Source: Atopomonas sediminilitoris
GTDB lineage: Bacteria > Pseudomonadota > Gammaproteobacteria > Pseudomonadales > Pseudomonadaceae
Direction of reading: 5' to 3'
Assembly: GCF_022601735.1 (NCBI RefSeq)
Contig: NZ_JAKUMM010000004.1
Location: forward strand, 248,001-312,000
Length of the DNA: 64,000 nucleotides
Within the stretch, counting starts at the first letter, position 1, and each line of letters begins with the position of its first letter. Below are positions 48,345 to 60,194 of this stretch, in pieces. A model generated the notes under the pieces. The model was not told the DNA's origin. It saw only the letters and a list, made by a program, of their open reading frames with translations, and did not search any database. A program made the translations under genes and the position numbers.

Positions 48345-49229
48345 ATGGATCGCTCGCAGAACCTGCTGGACACCATCAACGACAAGCTGGCCGAACTAAA
48401 CAAGGCCGAACGCAAAGTCGCAGAGGTCATTTTGGCCAGCCCCGAACAAGCCACCCGCTTCAGCATTGCCGCCCTCGCCCAAGCCGCCGGCGTCAGCGAG
48501 CCGACGGTCAACCGCTTCTGTCGCAGCTTTGCTATTCAGGGTTATCCAGAGCTTAAGATCCAGCTCGCGCAGAGTCTGGCCAGTGGCGCGACCTATGTCA
48601 GCCGCGCGGTTGAGCCAGACGATACCGCCGAGGAGTACACCAAGAAAATCTTTGCCACCACCATCGCCTCGCTTGAAAGCGCCATGCAAGGCACCGACAG
48701 CAAGCTCATCAGCAAAGCAGTAGACCTACTGATACAGGCGCGCCACATCCACTTCTTCGGTCTGGGTGCCTCCGCCTCGGTGGCGCTTGACGCCCAGCAC
48801 AAGTTTTTCCGCTTCAACTTGGCAGTCAGCGCTCAGGTCGATGTTTTGATGCAGCGTATGATTACCGCCGTCGCCCATACCGGCGATGTGTTTGTGATCA
48901 TTTCCTACACCGGACGTACCAAAGACTTGATTGATGTGGCGCGTGAAGCCCGCAGCAATGGCGCCTCAGTCATCGGCATTACCGCGACCGATTCGCCCCT
49001 GGCCAAGCTGTGCAGTGTTTGTGTTGGCACCCCCGACCAAGAGGACACCGACATCTACATGCCGATGACCTCGCGCCTAATTCAACTCACCATGCTCGAC
49101 GTGCTCGCCACTGGCGTCACACTGCGGCGCGGCAGCGACTTTCAGCCGCATCTGCGTAAAATCAAAGAAAGCCTTCTCCCTACTCGCCTGCAGCCAGGCA
49201 GCGAAGACGACGACAGCGCAAGCGACTAA
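48345..49229 (+). CDS. hexR: RpiR-family regulator HexR
   Basis: 294 residues. The N-terminal ~80 residues form the RpiR helix-turn-helix ([33 protein letters not shown]), and the C-terminal part is a SIS sugar-phosphate domain ([43 protein letters not shown]). HexR represses zwf-pgl-eda until it binds KDPG. ATG 48345 with AAGGA upstream is chosen over the open frame at 48327. The divergent location from zwf is conserved in pseudomonads. Confidence 0.95.
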   Translation: MDRSQNLLDTINDKLAELNKAERKVAEVILASPEQATRFSIAALAQAAGVSEPTVNRFCRSFAIQGYPELKIQLAQSLASGATYVSRAVEPDDTAEEYTKKIFATTIASLESAMQGTDSKLISKAVDLLIQARHIHFFGLGASASVALDAQHKFFRFNLAVSAQVDVLMQRMITAVAHTGDVFVIISYTGRTKDLIDVAREARSNGASVIGITATDSPLAKLCSVCVGTPDQEDTDIYMPMTSRLIQLTMLDVLATGVTLRRGSDFQPHLRKIKESLLPTRLQPGSEDDDSASD

Positions 49230-49319
49230 CCAATGTGGCTGCCATGCCCCGCACCAGCAATCAAGGCAATCTGCGTGGCAGCCCCTGCACTCCAAACAAC
49301 CTACAACCTGTGACCAGCA

Positions 49320-50910
<1,591 letters not shown>

Positions 50911-50917
50911 CAGGCTT

Positions 50918-50943
50918 CGCGAGGCTATCCGTGTAGCCTCGCG
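50918..50943 (+). repeat. Intercistronic hairpin after lamB (REP-like)
   Basis: CGCGAGGCTA and TAGCCTCGCG form a perfect 10-bp stem around a 6-base loop just after the lamB stop. It resembles an mRNA-protecting hairpin that would keep lamB message more abundant than malM. Confidence 0.55.
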
Positions 50944-50974
50944 CACCTAACAAAGCATTGCTGCTCCTGAAATT

Positions 50975-51005
50975 GCCCCGCTCCACGCAAAGAGCGGGGC
51001 CTTTT
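50975..51005 (+). terminator. Second hairpin between lamB and malM
   Basis: GCCCCGCTC (50975-50983) and GAGCGGGGC (50992-51000) form a 9-bp GC-rich stem followed by CTTTT. It could be a leaky terminator giving more lamB than malM transcript. Confidence 0.75.
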
Positions 51006-51036
51006 CCGCGATTGAACACCGTCGAGGACGACCATA

Positions 51037-51972
51037 ATGACAACCACAAGCCGCCTACCCTTGCTACTTGGCCTGTGTTCCACCTTATTACTGGGCTGCG
51101 CGGGCGAGCCAACCTCGCTGCGCCATGTGGATGCGTTTAACAAAGCACCGCAACCGCTATCGATCAGCTCCAGCGCCGCCAAGCAGGCACTAGCGCAAGC
51201 ACCGAGTTGCTGCCCTAGCGTGCGTGACTTTCAGTTCACCCCTATTCCAGCCAATTTCAGCGGCAATGTGATCATCGATCGCACGGCACCAGCGTTTGAG
51301 TTTGACAGCGGCAAGAGCTTTTTCCGCGCATTTGCCCTGCCGCAAACCAGCCGCTCTTTTGAGATTCGCCTCTACAGTCAAGCCGGCGACACTGTGCTGG
51401 CGCCTAACGCCATGTTGCTTAACGGTAATCTGCAAATTACCCGCCTACTGGGCAAAGACGACTTCACCTTCGTACCGGCACAGGGCTTAAAGGGCGATAG
51501 CATGGACGCCCGTCTGCGCGTCGACCGCTTGTATTTGGATAACGCCGGCAACGAAGCCTACCTCGTGCTGTACACCAGCGACGAGCAAATGGCTGGCAGC
51601 ACCACCATCGAGCATCCGGCCAAAGCCTACGCTCGCGCTCGCGGCACCGAGCCGCCAAACATCGCTGACCCCGTCGCGCAGCATGCCGCCGAAGGCATCA
51701 TCAAGATGGTCATTATTGAAGACCAAGCGGCAGGGCAACTGGCTAACACCTATGTGCCACCGCGCAGCATTGGACAAGAAATGGGCAACACCGTACCGGC
51801 TATTCCTGCACCACCGGTTCAGCCTGAAACCAAAGCCTTCTACCGCCAAGCCATTGATGCAGCCTTGGCCAACCGCGACTTAGAGAAAGCCCTGCGCTTA
51901 GCTGACGAAGCCGCGCGGGTGGGTGATGAGAGCGCCAAAACCTATCTACTGGAAAAAGTGCAGATTAAATAA
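51037..51972 (+). CDS. malM: Maltose operon periplasmic protein MalM
   Basis: 311 residues with a lipobox (LLLGCAG), so likely a lipoprotein in this species. The body matches MalM (FQFTPIPANFSGNVIIDRTAPAFEFDSGKSFFRAFALP), a periplasmic protein encoded after lamB in enterobacteria; its role in maltodextrin uptake is still unclear. The region around 230-260 is Pro-rich. It follows lamB after two hairpins, as in the malK-lamB-malM order of E. coli. Confidence 0.9.
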   Translation: MTTTSRLPLLLGLCSTLLLGCAGEPTSLRHVDAFNKAPQPLSISSSAAKQALAQAPSCCPSVRDFQFTPIPANFSGNVIIDRTAPAFEFDSGKSFFRAFALPQTSRSFEIRLYSQAGDTVLAPNAMLLNGNLQITRLLGKDDFTFVPAQGLKGDSMDARLRVDRLYLDNAGNEAYLVLYTSDEQMAGSTTIEHPAKAYARARGTEPPNIADPVAQHAAEGIIKMVIIEDQAAGQLANTYVPPRSIGQEMGNTVPAIPAPPVQPETKAFYRQAIDAALANRDLEKALRLADEAARVGDESAKTYLLEKVQIK

Positions 51973-51989
51973 GCCCAGCCAAGTTGATC

Positions 51990-52015
51990 AGGCGACCGCA
52001 AGGTCGCCTTTTTTG
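51990..52015 (+). terminator. Terminator after malM
   Basis: AGGCGACC and GGTCGCCT form an 8-bp stem with a GCAA tetraloop, followed by six T. A classic intrinsic terminator. Confidence 0.92.
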
Positions 52016-52055
52016 TTTTAGAATCGCCGTTTGTTTTACATCGAGAGAGTGACGC

Positions 52056-52760
52056 ATGGGCGCCCAATGGAAAGCCAAACATAAAGAAGCCGCCGCCAAC
52101 GCCAGAGGCAAATTGTTCGGTCGCTTGGTCAAAGAAATCATGGTTGCCGCCCGTAACGGTGCTGACCCCGACATGAACCCCAAGTTGCGCTTGGCCGTGC
52201 ATCAAGCCAAAAAGCTGTCGATGCCCAAAGACACTCTAGACCGCGCGATTAAGAAAGGCGCGGGCCTGACCGGCGAAACCGTGAACTTTGAACACCCCAT
52301 GTACGAAGGGTTTGCCCCGCATCGGGTGCCTGTGATCGTTGAGTGCCTAACCGACAACGTTAACCGCACCGTGGCCGAAATCCGCGTTCTGTTCCGCAAA
52401 GGGCAATTGGGCACTTCAGGCTCTGTGAGCTGGGATTTTGACCACGTCGGCCTGATCGAAGCCAGCCCTGAAGGCGATGCCGATGCTGAACTAGCCGCCA
52501 TCGAGGCCGGCGCTCAAGACTTTGAAGACGGCGACGAAGAAGGCAGCACCCTGTTCATCACCGACCCGACCGATTTGGACGTAGTTAGCCGCGCATTGCC
52601 TGAGCAAGGTTTTACCATCGACTCTGCCAAGCTCGGCTATCGGGCGAAAAACCCCGTGACCTTAAGCGGTGCTGAACTGGAAGAAGTTGAAGCGTTTCTA
52701 GAAGCGCTGGATAACCACGATGACGTGCAAAACGTCTACGTCGGCCTGATCGGCGAGTAA
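52056..52760 (+). CDS. YebC/PmpR-family protein
   Basis: 234 residues. The family binds DNA and, more recently, has been tied to relief of ribosome stalling. The N-terminus is [28 protein letters not shown] rather than the MAGHSKWANI type of canonical YebC, so this is probably the second (YeeN-like) paralogue. Family segments include [53 protein letters not shown] and [14 protein letters not shown]. Transcribed alone, convergent with tgpA. Confidence 0.92.
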   Translation: MGAQWKAKHKEAAANARGKLFGRLVKEIMVAARNGADPDMNPKLRLAVHQAKKLSMPKDTLDRAIKKGAGLTGETVNFEHPMYEGFAPHRVPVIVECLTDNVNRTVAEIRVLFRKGQLGTSGSVSWDFDHVGLIEASPEGDADAELAAIEAGAQDFEDGDEEGSTLFITDPTDLDVVSRALPEQGFTIDSAKLGYRAKNPVTLSGAELEEVEAFLEALDNHDDVQNVYVGLIGE

Positions 52761-52763
52761 AGC

Positions 52764-54755
52764 TTAACGCCAGCGCTGCCACCACGGCAGCGCGCGGCGC
52801 AGGCGCTGGCAAGCGGCGCGCAGCGCCAACTCATCGACCTGCTCCCCGGCAAATACCTGCCGTTCGTACTCCTGAAAAAACGCCTTAATCACCGCAGCCT
52901 GCGCGGGAATGGCAACTTGGGCGCGCTGACTAAAACGCCTTGCGCCCTCGCCGGTTTGCCGCTGCACGCCCAAGTGCGCCAATAAGCGCTCGACTTGCTG
53001 CAGATAACGTTGTTGCGCCGGCGGTCGTGCCTGCCAAGGCTTCAGTAACCACGTCGCTAAAACCATCAGCAACAAGGCTACTGCCGCCACCAAGGTCAGC
53101 CCTAGCCGCTGCCAATCAACCGTGCCCAACCAGCTCTGCAGCCAACGCAATTGCTGTTCGCCCTGATAGCCCAGCACCCAGCGTTGCCAGTTGTAATTCA
53201 ACTCATCCCAAGCCAAACGAAGCTGGTTAAGCAGCGGGATATTGCGCAGGCGCGCGCCCGCCAGCAGGTCACCTTCTAAAAAGCTGCCTTCGTCGGCCAA
53301 CGCTTCTTCCAAACCAAACTCGATACGCTCTGGCGCCACTTCAAACGTAGGATCGACACTCTGCCAACCCTTGCCCGGCCGCCAGTATTCAACCCAAGCG
53401 TGGGCATCAAATTGGTGAACCAACAAGTAATTGCCGGTCTGATTCACCTCGCCACCTTGATACCCCGCCACCACCCGTGCCGGAATACCCGCCGCCCGCA
53501 GCACCACCACCATGGCCCCGGCGTAATGCGCGCAAAAACCGCGCCGCGTTGCGAATAAGAACTCGTCGTTGCTGTGCTGCCCCAGCACCGGCGGGCGCAA
53601 GGTGTAATGAAACGGCTCACGATTAAAGTGCTGCAAGAGCGCCAACACCAAGGCCTGATCGTCCGGATACTGCTGGCGTAGCTCGGCCGCCCAAGCCCGT
53701 GTGCGCGGATCAAACCCTGACGGTAAACGCAGGTTCAAACGGCGCAACACATCGGGCAACTGAGGTTGGCGCACAGCCTCCGGCCAGGACTGCAAACGAT
53801 ACAGCTGCGCCTGCTCAACCGGCACGGCGCTTTGCACGCGAAAGTCCACCTGCAAGCGCCCAACGTCAGCCGCTGGTTCGGCGACATCCAGGGCAAACAA
53901 CCAGGGCTGCCCCGTGGGTTGCATCAATATCTGATAATCCAGCACCTCGCCCTGCTTTTGCCAAGGCGGCTCAAACACATTGGCACGCCGATTAATCGAT
54001 GACTGCGACCAACGCCGGCCATCGAAGTCATCCAGCGTTAGCGCCCGCCAATACAAGCGCTCTTTTGCCGGTATGGGGCCGTCAAAGGTGGCGCGAAAGG
54101 CCAGCTCGCTGGAGCGCGAAAGCTCGGCCACATCCGCCGGCGACATGCTTTCGGCTAAGCCTGTGCGCGCCACATCCGGCGTTGGCATACTCCACAACGG
54201 ACCGATTCGCGGAAAAAACACAAACAACAGCAACATCAACGGCAAAGCTTGCAGCAATAAACCAGCCGCTAAACGCCACGTCGCCCAAGGGCGTTGATTA
54301 AAGCGGCTTTGCTGCAGGCCGATTAATGCGGCGGTTAAGCACGAGATGGGCAGCAAGCTGTAGGCAAAACTTAACAGGCTGTCTTCAAATAAATACGCCG
54401 TCACCACCACGAAAAAGCCCATGTAGATCAAGACTTGGGCATCGCGTTGGCGCTTCATCTCCAACAGTTTCAAAACAAAGGTCGCCAGCAATAAGGTGAC
54501 GCCAGCATCCAGCCCCACCACGGTGCCGTGCGACAACAGCACCCCAGCGGTCACCCCCACCAGCAGTAACGCTTTAACCCAACCGCGCGGGTAGTCCGCC
54601 CGCTGGCGGAAAATCTGGATGCGCCAACCGCCGCAGACCAACCACAAAGGAATCAACCACGTCGGCACATGCAATAAATGCGGGATGATCACCAAGGCCT
54701 GCGCGGCTAACAGCCAAGTGAGGCTAATCCGTGGAATCAACGCGGGGCCGCTCAT
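52764..54755 (-). CDS. tgpA: TgpA-like transglutaminase membrane protein
   Basis: 663 residues. Several N-terminal membrane helices (DUF3488) precede a periplasmic transglutaminase-like domain with the Cys in TRRGFCAHYAGAMVVVLRAAGIPAR, the His in HAWVEYW and the Asp in SVDPTFEV, then a further helix and a C-terminal DUF4129-like part. TgpA is essential in P. aeruginosa. ATG 54755 overlaps the DUF58 stop by four bases. It ends the MoxR-DUF58-TgpA operon. Confidence 0.92.
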   Translation of the reverse strand: MSGPALIPRISLTWLLAAQALVIIPHLLHVPTWLIPLWLVCGGWRIQIFRQRADYPRGWVKALLLVGVTAGVLLSHGTVVGLDAGVTLLLATFVLKLLEMKRQRDAQVLIYMGFFVVVTAYLFEDSLLSFAYSLLPISCLTAALIGLQQSRFNQRPWATWRLAAGLLLQALPLMLLLFVFFPRIGPLWSMPTPDVARTGLAESMSPADVAELSRSSELAFRATFDGPIPAKERLYWRALTLDDFDGRRWSQSSINRRANVFEPPWQKQGEVLDYQILMQPTGQPWLFALDVAEPAADVGRLQVDFRVQSAVPVEQAQLYRLQSWPEAVRQPQLPDVLRRLNLRLPSGFDPRTRAWAAELRQQYPDDQALVLALLQHFNREPFHYTLRPPVLGQHSNDEFLFATRRGFCAHYAGAMVVVLRAAGIPARVVAGYQGGEVNQTGNYLLVHQFDAHAWVEYWRPGKGWQSVDPTFEVAPERIEFGLEEALADEGSFLEGDLLAGARLRNIPLLNQLRLAWDELNYNWQRWVLGYQGEQQLRWLQSWLGTVDWQRLGLTLVAAVALLLMVLATWLLKPWQARPPAQQRYLQQVERLLAHLGVQRQTGEGARRFSQRAQVAIPAQAAVIKAFFQEYERQVFAGEQVDELALRAACQRLRRALPWWQRWR

Positions 54756-55714
54756 GTCGGCAAGCCATACAAGGCCAGCGCCCGCAAGCACGCATCGCGA
54801 TGGCTGGCTGAGTCACTGGGTGCCAGCTCAACGCCGGGCAAACGCATACCAAAGGCGTGACCTTGCTGATGCAGCGTCAGCACGGCATGCGTAAGGCGCG
54901 ATAACCGTTGCTCCACACCACCACTGGCACTGGCGAAGTCCAGCCACACATCACGCCCGGCCAGACCGGCAAACTCTTTGACCAACAAGCCTTGGCCACG
55001 GGAATAGGCTTTCCAATGTAAACGCCGTTTATTGTCGCCGGGTTGATAGGTGCGCAGTCCTTGGTAGTCATCCACGCCAGCTGGGATGATGCGCACGCCT
55101 TCGTCATCATCCTGTGCGCCATGATCCGCCAGCGGTATGGCGCCGGCCATGGGCGCTGGATAGACCAACACTTGCTGATCCAAATCGACCCAGCTCCACG
55201 CCACAAACAGCCCCAACGGGAAACGGCTCTCTACCCGCAAACGCCCCGGCTTAAGCCAGCCGCGCTTAGCAGCGGGCAAAAACAGCTCGACGCGGGTGTT
55301 GCCGCCCTGCTCCACATCAGCGCCGGACAACTGCGCCGGTGGCCAGCCGAGTGCTAAAGCCTGATAACTGCGCCGCTCGGCAATCAACTCAAGTGGCAGA
55401 CAAGCTTGCTCACCGACAAACACCGGCACACTGGGCAAATGCCGTAACACCAAGCCCGACAAGCTGCGGTAGGTATTTAAGATGGCGACCAAAAACAGCG
55501 ACAGCAGCCAAAAGGCCAAAAAATACGCCAGATTGTTTTGGTAGTTGATCGCACCGATCAGCAGCAAGGCGATCAAGAGAAGAAACCCCAGCCCCTGTCG
55601 CGTAGGAATAATAAAAATACGCCGCTGGTCTAACCGCACCTCCCGCGCTGGCGGGATACGACGATTAAGCCAGCGCTGCCAACGCGCGCGCTGCGCGGCC
55701 AGCAGACTGCGCAT
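54752..55714 (-). CDS. DUF58 (von Willebrand-like) membrane protein
   Basis: 320 residues. Two N-terminal membrane helices (FIIPTRQGLGFLLLIALLLIGAINYQNNLAYFLAFWLLSLFLVAILN) are followed by the DUF58 domain with GDNKRRLHWKAYSRGQGLLVKEFAG. Members pair with MoxR ATPases as partner proteins. The start at 55714 overlaps the MoxR stop by one base and the stop overlaps tgpA by four. Confidence 0.9.
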   Translation of the reverse strand: MRSLLAAQRARWQRWLNRRIPPAREVRLDQRRIFIIPTRQGLGFLLLIALLLIGAINYQNNLAYFLAFWLLSLFLVAILNTYRSLSGLVLRHLPSVPVFVGEQACLPLELIAERRSYQALALGWPPAQLSGADVEQGGNTRVELFLPAAKRGWLKPGRLRVESRFPLGLFVAWSWVDLDQQVLVYPAPMAGAIPLADHGAQDDDEGVRIIPAGVDDYQGLRTYQPGDNKRRLHWKAYSRGQGLLVKEFAGLAGRDVWLDFASASGGVEQRLSRLTHAVLTLHQQGHAFGMRLPGVELAPSDSASHRDACLRALALYGLPT

Positions 55715-56631
55715 CAGAGCGCCGGAACCTCGCGCAATAACCATTGCACCAAGGCAGCCCCACCATGGCCACTGGCATCCGCTTGCTGACGTACGCGGTG
55801 CCCCACCACGGCCGGCAAAACGCTTTGCACATCTTCAGGGATCACATAAGCGCGCCCCGCCAACAAGGCCCACGCCTTGGCTGCCGCCAACAAGGCCAGC
55901 GCGCCACGAGGTGATAAGCCGTAAGCAAACTGCGGCTGGGCACGGCTGGCCTCAGCAATACGCAGCACATAATCGATCACCGCTTCACGGGCCTGCACTT
56001 TCGGCACTTCCGCTTGCAATGTGGCTAACTGGGCGTGATTGAGTACCGGCTGTAAGTTTTGCATCAGCTCGCGCCGAGTAACGCCCATCAGCAAGTTTTT
56101 CTCCGCCGCCGGCGACGGATAGCCCAACGACAGGCGCATCAAAAAGCGATCCAGTTGTGATTCAGGCAAAGCAAAGGTGCCGCTGGAGCTCACCGGATTT
56201 TGCGTCGCAATCACAAAGAACGGCTCAGGCAGTGGCCGTGTGCTGCCCTCGATGGTGACCTGCCCCTCTTCCATCGCTTCGAGCAAAGCGCTTTGGCTTT
56301 TGGGCGTTGCGCGGTTGATTTCATCGGCCAGAACCAGCTCGGCAAAAATCGGCCCCGGGTGAAAAACAAACTGGCCGCTGTTTTTATCGAACACCGAGGT
56401 GCCCAAAATATCGCCCGGCAGCAAGTCGCTGGTGAACTGGATACGTTGAAACGACAGCCCCATAACCTTGGCCAAAGCATGGCTCAGTGTGGTTTTGCCC
56501 ATGCCGGGCAAATCTTCGATCAGCAAGTGCCCGCGCGCCAGCAAGCAGGCCACCGCTAAGCGCACCTGCTGCTCTTTACCGAGCACCACGTGATTAATCG
56601 AAGCGATGGCTTTTTCCAAGGTATCGAGCAT
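55714..56631 (-). CDS. MoxR-family AAA+ ATPase
   Basis: 305 residues. Walker A in LIEDLPGMGKTTLSHALA, Walker B in LVLADEINRATPKSQSALLEAMEEGQVT, sensor 1 in FVIATQNPVSSSGTFALPESQLDRF. MoxR proteins act as chaperone-like remodelling factors with vWA/DUF58 partners; the neighbouring DUF58 gene is the likely partner. First gene of the three-gene operon. Confidence 0.95.
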   Translation of the reverse strand: MLDTLEKAIASINHVVLGKEQQVRLAVACLLARGHLLIEDLPGMGKTTLSHALAKVMGLSFQRIQFTSDLLPGDILGTSVFDKNSGQFVFHPGPIFAELVLADEINRATPKSQSALLEAMEEGQVTIEGSTRPLPEPFFVIATQNPVSSSGTFALPESQLDRFLMRLSLGYPSPAAEKNLLMGVTRRELMQNLQPVLNHAQLATLQAEVPKVQAREAVIDYVLRIAEASRAQPQFAYGLSPRGALALLAAAKAWALLAGRAYVIPEDVQSVLPAVVGHRVRQQADASGHGGAALVQWLLREVPAL

Positions 56632-56680
56632 GCGCCGGCCTTATATCGATGAGAGGATGCCCGTCGAAACGGGGCTTGGC

Positions 56681-57373
56681 TTACAGCGTAGCGACAATTT
56701 CCCGCAGCTTGGCGGCGGGGTTCTCAGCTTGGGTAATCGGACGGCCAATCACCAAGTAATCCGAACCGTTAGCCAGTGCTTGTTGCGGGGTAAGAATACG
56801 GCGCTGATCATCGGCGGCGCTGCCTGCGGGGCGAATGCCTGGGGTAACCAATTGCAGTTGTGCATGCTGCGCTTTTAGCACGCTGGCCTCTTGCGCCGAA
56901 CACACCAAGCCATCGAGCCCTGCCTCTGCGGCCAAACCAGCCAAACGCAAAACGTGCTCTTGCGGGGCGACATCAAGGCCAATCCCCGCCAAGTCGCTCT
57001 GCTCCATGCTGGTCAGCACCGTCACACCAATCAACAGCGGGCGGTTGCCGGCGTGTTGTTCCAACACCTCGCGGCACGCCACCATCATGCGCAAGCCGCC
57101 AGAGCAGTGCACATTAACCATCCACACGCCCAGCTCGGCCGCCGCTTTAACCGCCATCGCCGTGGTGTTGGGGATGTCATGGAATTTCAGGTCAAGAAAC
57201 ACATCAAAACCCAACGCCTGAAGCGCTTCCACCACCTGCGGGCCACTGCGGGTGAAAAGCTCTTTGCCGACTTTTAACCGGCACAACGCAGGGTCTAATT
57301 GCTGAGCCAAGGCCAGCGCTTGGGCTTGGCTGGGATAATCGAGGGCAACAAGGATCGGGGACTGACAGGCCAT
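56681..57373 (-). CDS. pyrF: Orotidine 5'-phosphate decarboxylase
   Basis: 230 residues. It decarboxylates OMP to UMP, the last step of pyrimidine synthesis. The catalytic motif is [13 protein letters not shown], and the phosphate-binding end is [16 protein letters not shown] and [12 protein letters not shown] 57373 gives [15 protein letters not shown]; the frame opens seven codons earlier. Confidence 0.96.
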   Translation of the reverse strand: MACQSPILVALDYPSQAQALALAQQLDPALCRLKVGKELFTRSGPQVVEALQALGFDVFLDLKFHDIPNTTAMAVKAAAELGVWMVNVHCSGGLRMMVACREVLEQHAGNRPLLIGVTVLTSMEQSDLAGIGLDVAPQEHVLRLAGLAAEAGLDGLVCSAQEASVLKAQHAQLQLVTPGIRPAGSAADDQRRILTPQQALANGSDYLVIGRPITQAENPAAKLREIVATL

Positions 57374-57433
57374 CACGCACTCACTTCCACACAAAAAAAC
57401 AGTGCGCCATTGTCGCAGAAAGCCCCACGCCCG

Positions 57434-58717
57434 TCAGGCCGAAGGTTGCGGGTTATCGTCCTGCATTTGCTCATTGACGATGGCCTCATCCACGCGCGGA
57501 TCTAGCGCTGCCACCAAAGGCGAGCTGCCGATCAATGGCGGCATGCCTTGGTGATGCAGCGGCGCATCCGCATGCTGATGCTCATTTGTCACTGCACGTG
57601 GGCGCACCGCCAATGTCAGCACCAGCGCACAGACTAACGAGTAACCGTACAGCGCCGCATCGCCCTGCCATTGCATCAAACCGCCGGCCAGCAAAGGTCC
57701 GGCGCATGCGCCTAGGGCAAAGGTCACGAGCAACATAGCGGTCAGCGAGACACGGCGTTCGGGCTCTACGTGATCATTGGCAAACGCCACCGCCAAGGGA
57801 TAAAGGGTGAACTGCAACAGCCCCACCACAAACGCCATCGCCAACAACAAGGGCAACGAAGGGCTCGGCACCAACAACAACGGCACGCAGGCGAGCACCA
57901 AGAACAAGGCATTAAGACGGATCAACTGCGCCCGATCAAAGCGGTCCGACAGCTTGCCCAGCGGCCACTGCGCTAACAGCCCGGCCAAAATGCAAACGCC
58001 CATGAACTGCCCCACCTGCGCCGTGCTTAAACCCGCGCCACTGGCATACACCGGCCCCAAACCATAAAAAGCGCCAGTAACCAGACCACTAACAGCCACG
58101 GTGATGAGCGACTGCGGAATGCGCTTAATAAAAAACAGCGGATCTAAGGGCGCAGGCGTCAACGGCGCAGGATGCATGCGGCGTGTCACTGCCACAGGCA
58201 CCAAGGCCAGCGAGAAGCAAATCGCCACCCACAAAAGCACCGCCAAGCCCAAGCTATCTTCTAAACCAAGCGCCAGCTGGCCAAGCACCAAGCCCAGATA
58301 CACCGCCGCCATATAACCGGAGAACACCAAGCCACGCTGCTGTGTTTCTGCCTGCTCGTTCAACCAGCTTTCGATCACCATGTACTGGCACATCATACAC
58401 AGCCCCACGACAACCCGCAGCAGCAACCAAGCGGCCATTAGATCGGTTAAGCCGTGTAATAACACCGCCGCCGTGACCAAACCACCACACGCCACATAGG
58501 CTCGCACATGCCCCACGCGGGCAATCAAACGATGTCCCAGCTTGCCGCCAATCACCAAGCCTAGATAGTTAGCCGCCATCAGGCCGCCGACCCAAATATC
58601 AGCCACCTCGGTCGCACTCAAGCGCAAAGCCAAATACGTGCTCAGCAAACCTGAGCCCAACAGCATTAATAAGGTGGCGGCGTAGAGTGAGGTAAACGAG
58701 ACCAGCGCGCGCGGCAT
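57434..58717 (-). CDS. Major facilitator superfamily transporter
   Basis: 427 residues with about twelve membrane helices. The cytoplasmic loop after helix 2 is GGKLGHRLIARVGHVRAYV, a partial MFS motif A. It resembles the YcaD/YfkF-type carriers with MCQYMVIESWLNEQAETQQRG between helices 4 and 5. The C-terminus is a long His/Asp-rich tail (NEHQHADAPLHHQG). Substrate unknown; monocistronic. Confidence 0.9.
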   Translation of the reverse strand: MPRALVSFTSLYAATLLMLLGSGLLSTYLALRLSATEVADIWVGGLMAANYLGLVIGGKLGHRLIARVGHVRAYVACGGLVTAAVLLHGLTDLMAAWLLLRVVVGLCMMCQYMVIESWLNEQAETQQRGLVFSGYMAAVYLGLVLGQLALGLEDSLGLAVLLWVAICFSLALVPVAVTRRMHPAPLTPAPLDPLFFIKRIPQSLITVAVSGLVTGAFYGLGPVYASGAGLSTAQVGQFMGVCILAGLLAQWPLGKLSDRFDRAQLIRLNALFLVLACVPLLLVPSPSLPLLLAMAFVVGLLQFTLYPLAVAFANDHVEPERRVSLTAMLLVTFALGACAGPLLAGGLMQWQGDAALYGYSLVCALVLTLAVRPRAVTNEHQHADAPLHHQGMPPLIGSSPLVAALDPRVDEAIVNEQMQDDNPQPSA

Positions 58718-58847
58718 AGCGGAGGCTCCAAAGCGTATCGGGAGCGCTCCACCCTAGCGGAAAACCCTATCCCAAGGCCAGCCGCGCGTGGTTTAACGTC
58801 GCAAAAGTGCGTTTCAGCGTCGCCCTGACAACTAGCAAGAGGCGTGT

Positions 58848-60194
58848 TTAGACCTGCATGGCCAAATAACGACGCTCCCAGGCGGTGATCTCGCTGAGGA
58901 AGTCCTCAAGCTCCATGTATTTGGACGCCAAATAACCATCAATAAACTCAGCGCCCAACAGCTCGCGCGCCAACTCGCTGCGCTTAAGGCGTCGTAGCGC
59001 TTCTTGCATCGAGGTCGGCAAGCGCATGTTCTCTGGCGCGGTAAAGTCACCGGCAATCGGCTCGGTGGGGGTTAACTTCTGTTCAATCCCACGCAAGCCC
59101 GCTGCCAAGCTCACGGCCAACAATAAATACGGATTGGCATCGCAGCCGGCAATACGGTTTTCTACCCGTCGCGCCGCCGGCACACTCGGCGGAATCCGCA
59201 AGCCCGAGGCGCGATTGTCATGCGCCCAGCAGAAGTTATTGGGCGACGCATACGGATGAAACAAGCGTTGGTAGGAGTTGATATTCGGCGCAAGCAGTAA
59301 GGTTAAATCCGCTAACGCATCCTGCAGGCCAGCAATGAACTGATAGAACGCTGGCGTGGCTTCGTCAGCGCCATTGTTAAAAATATTGTTGCCTGCCGCA
59401 TCCACCACACTTTGGTGCAAATGCATGGAGCTGCCCGCCACCTTAGCTAGCGGTTTTGCCATAAACACGGCGATCAAACCATGCTTTAACGCCACCTCTT
59501 TAACCATGTGTTTAAACAAGAAGGTTTGATCGGCAATCTTTAACGCATCGCCGTGGTGGAAGTTAATCTCAAACTGCGACACGCCCATCTCGTGCATAAA
59601 GGTATCGCGCGGCATGCCCATGGCTTCCATGCAGCGGTAAACCTCCGCCCAAAACGGACGCAAACCGTTATTGGATGACACGCTAAAGGCGGAATAACCC
59701 ACCTCGCGGCGACCATCCAAACCCAGCGGCGGCTCAAAGGCCTGATACGGATCGGCGTGCGGGGCGAAAATAAAAAACTCAAGCTCTGTCGCAACAACCG
59801 GCTGCCAGCCATGTGCGGCGTAGCGCTCGACGATGCGTTTAAGCAAGGTACGGCTGGAAAGCCCCGAGGCTTGGCCTTCGATCTCGACGCAGTCACACAC
59901 GGCCAACGCGCGCGGCTGCTCCGCCCATGGCAGGTTGTAGGCCTGCGACAACACAGGCTCGAGGATCAAATCACCGTCATCACTGCCGTAATACTGGGCA
60001 TCGGGGTAATGGCCAATTAAGCTTTGCAACAGCACGCCACGCGCCATCTGCAAGTTACGCCCAGAAGCAAAGCCTTCTAACGTCATCACCTTGCCGCGCG
60101 GCACGCCGTTCAAATCAGGCGTTACACATTCAACTTCGGTCACGCCGGCTTGCTGCCACGCTTCAATCAAGGGCTTGCGCGCTTCGCTAGTCAT
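58848..60194 (-). CDS. Glutamine synthetase family protein (gamma-glutamylpolyamine synthetase-like)
   Basis: 448 residues, the length of PuuA/SpuI rather than GlnA. Motifs of the catalytic domain include ELEFFIFAP, GVSQFEINFHHGDALKIADQTFLFKHMVKEVALKHGLIAVFMAKP, GSSMHLHQSVVD and NSYQRLFHPYASPNNFCWAHDNR. The adenylylation-type loop of GlnA is absent. The likely role is gamma-glutamylation of putrescine or another amine for catabolism. ATG 60194 has AAGGA upstream; the frame opens 29 codons earlier, without coding character. Divergent from purM. Confidence 0.88.
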   Translation of the reverse strand: MTSEARKPLIEAWQQAGVTEVECVTPDLNGVPRGKVMTLEGFASGRNLQMARGVLLQSLIGHYPDAQYYGSDDGDLILEPVLSQAYNLPWAEQPRALAVCDCVEIEGQASGLSSRTLLKRIVERYAAHGWQPVVATELEFFIFAPHADPYQAFEPPLGLDGRREVGYSAFSVSSNNGLRPFWAEVYRCMEAMGMPRDTFMHEMGVSQFEINFHHGDALKIADQTFLFKHMVKEVALKHGLIAVFMAKPLAKVAGSSMHLHQSVVDAAGNNIFNNGADEATPAFYQFIAGLQDALADLTLLLAPNINSYQRLFHPYASPNNFCWAHDNRASGLRIPPSVPAARRVENRIAGCDANPYLLLAVSLAAGLRGIEQKLTPTEPIAGDFTAPENMRLPTSMQEALRRLKRSELARELLGAEFIDGYLASKYMELEDFLSEITAWERRYLAMQV

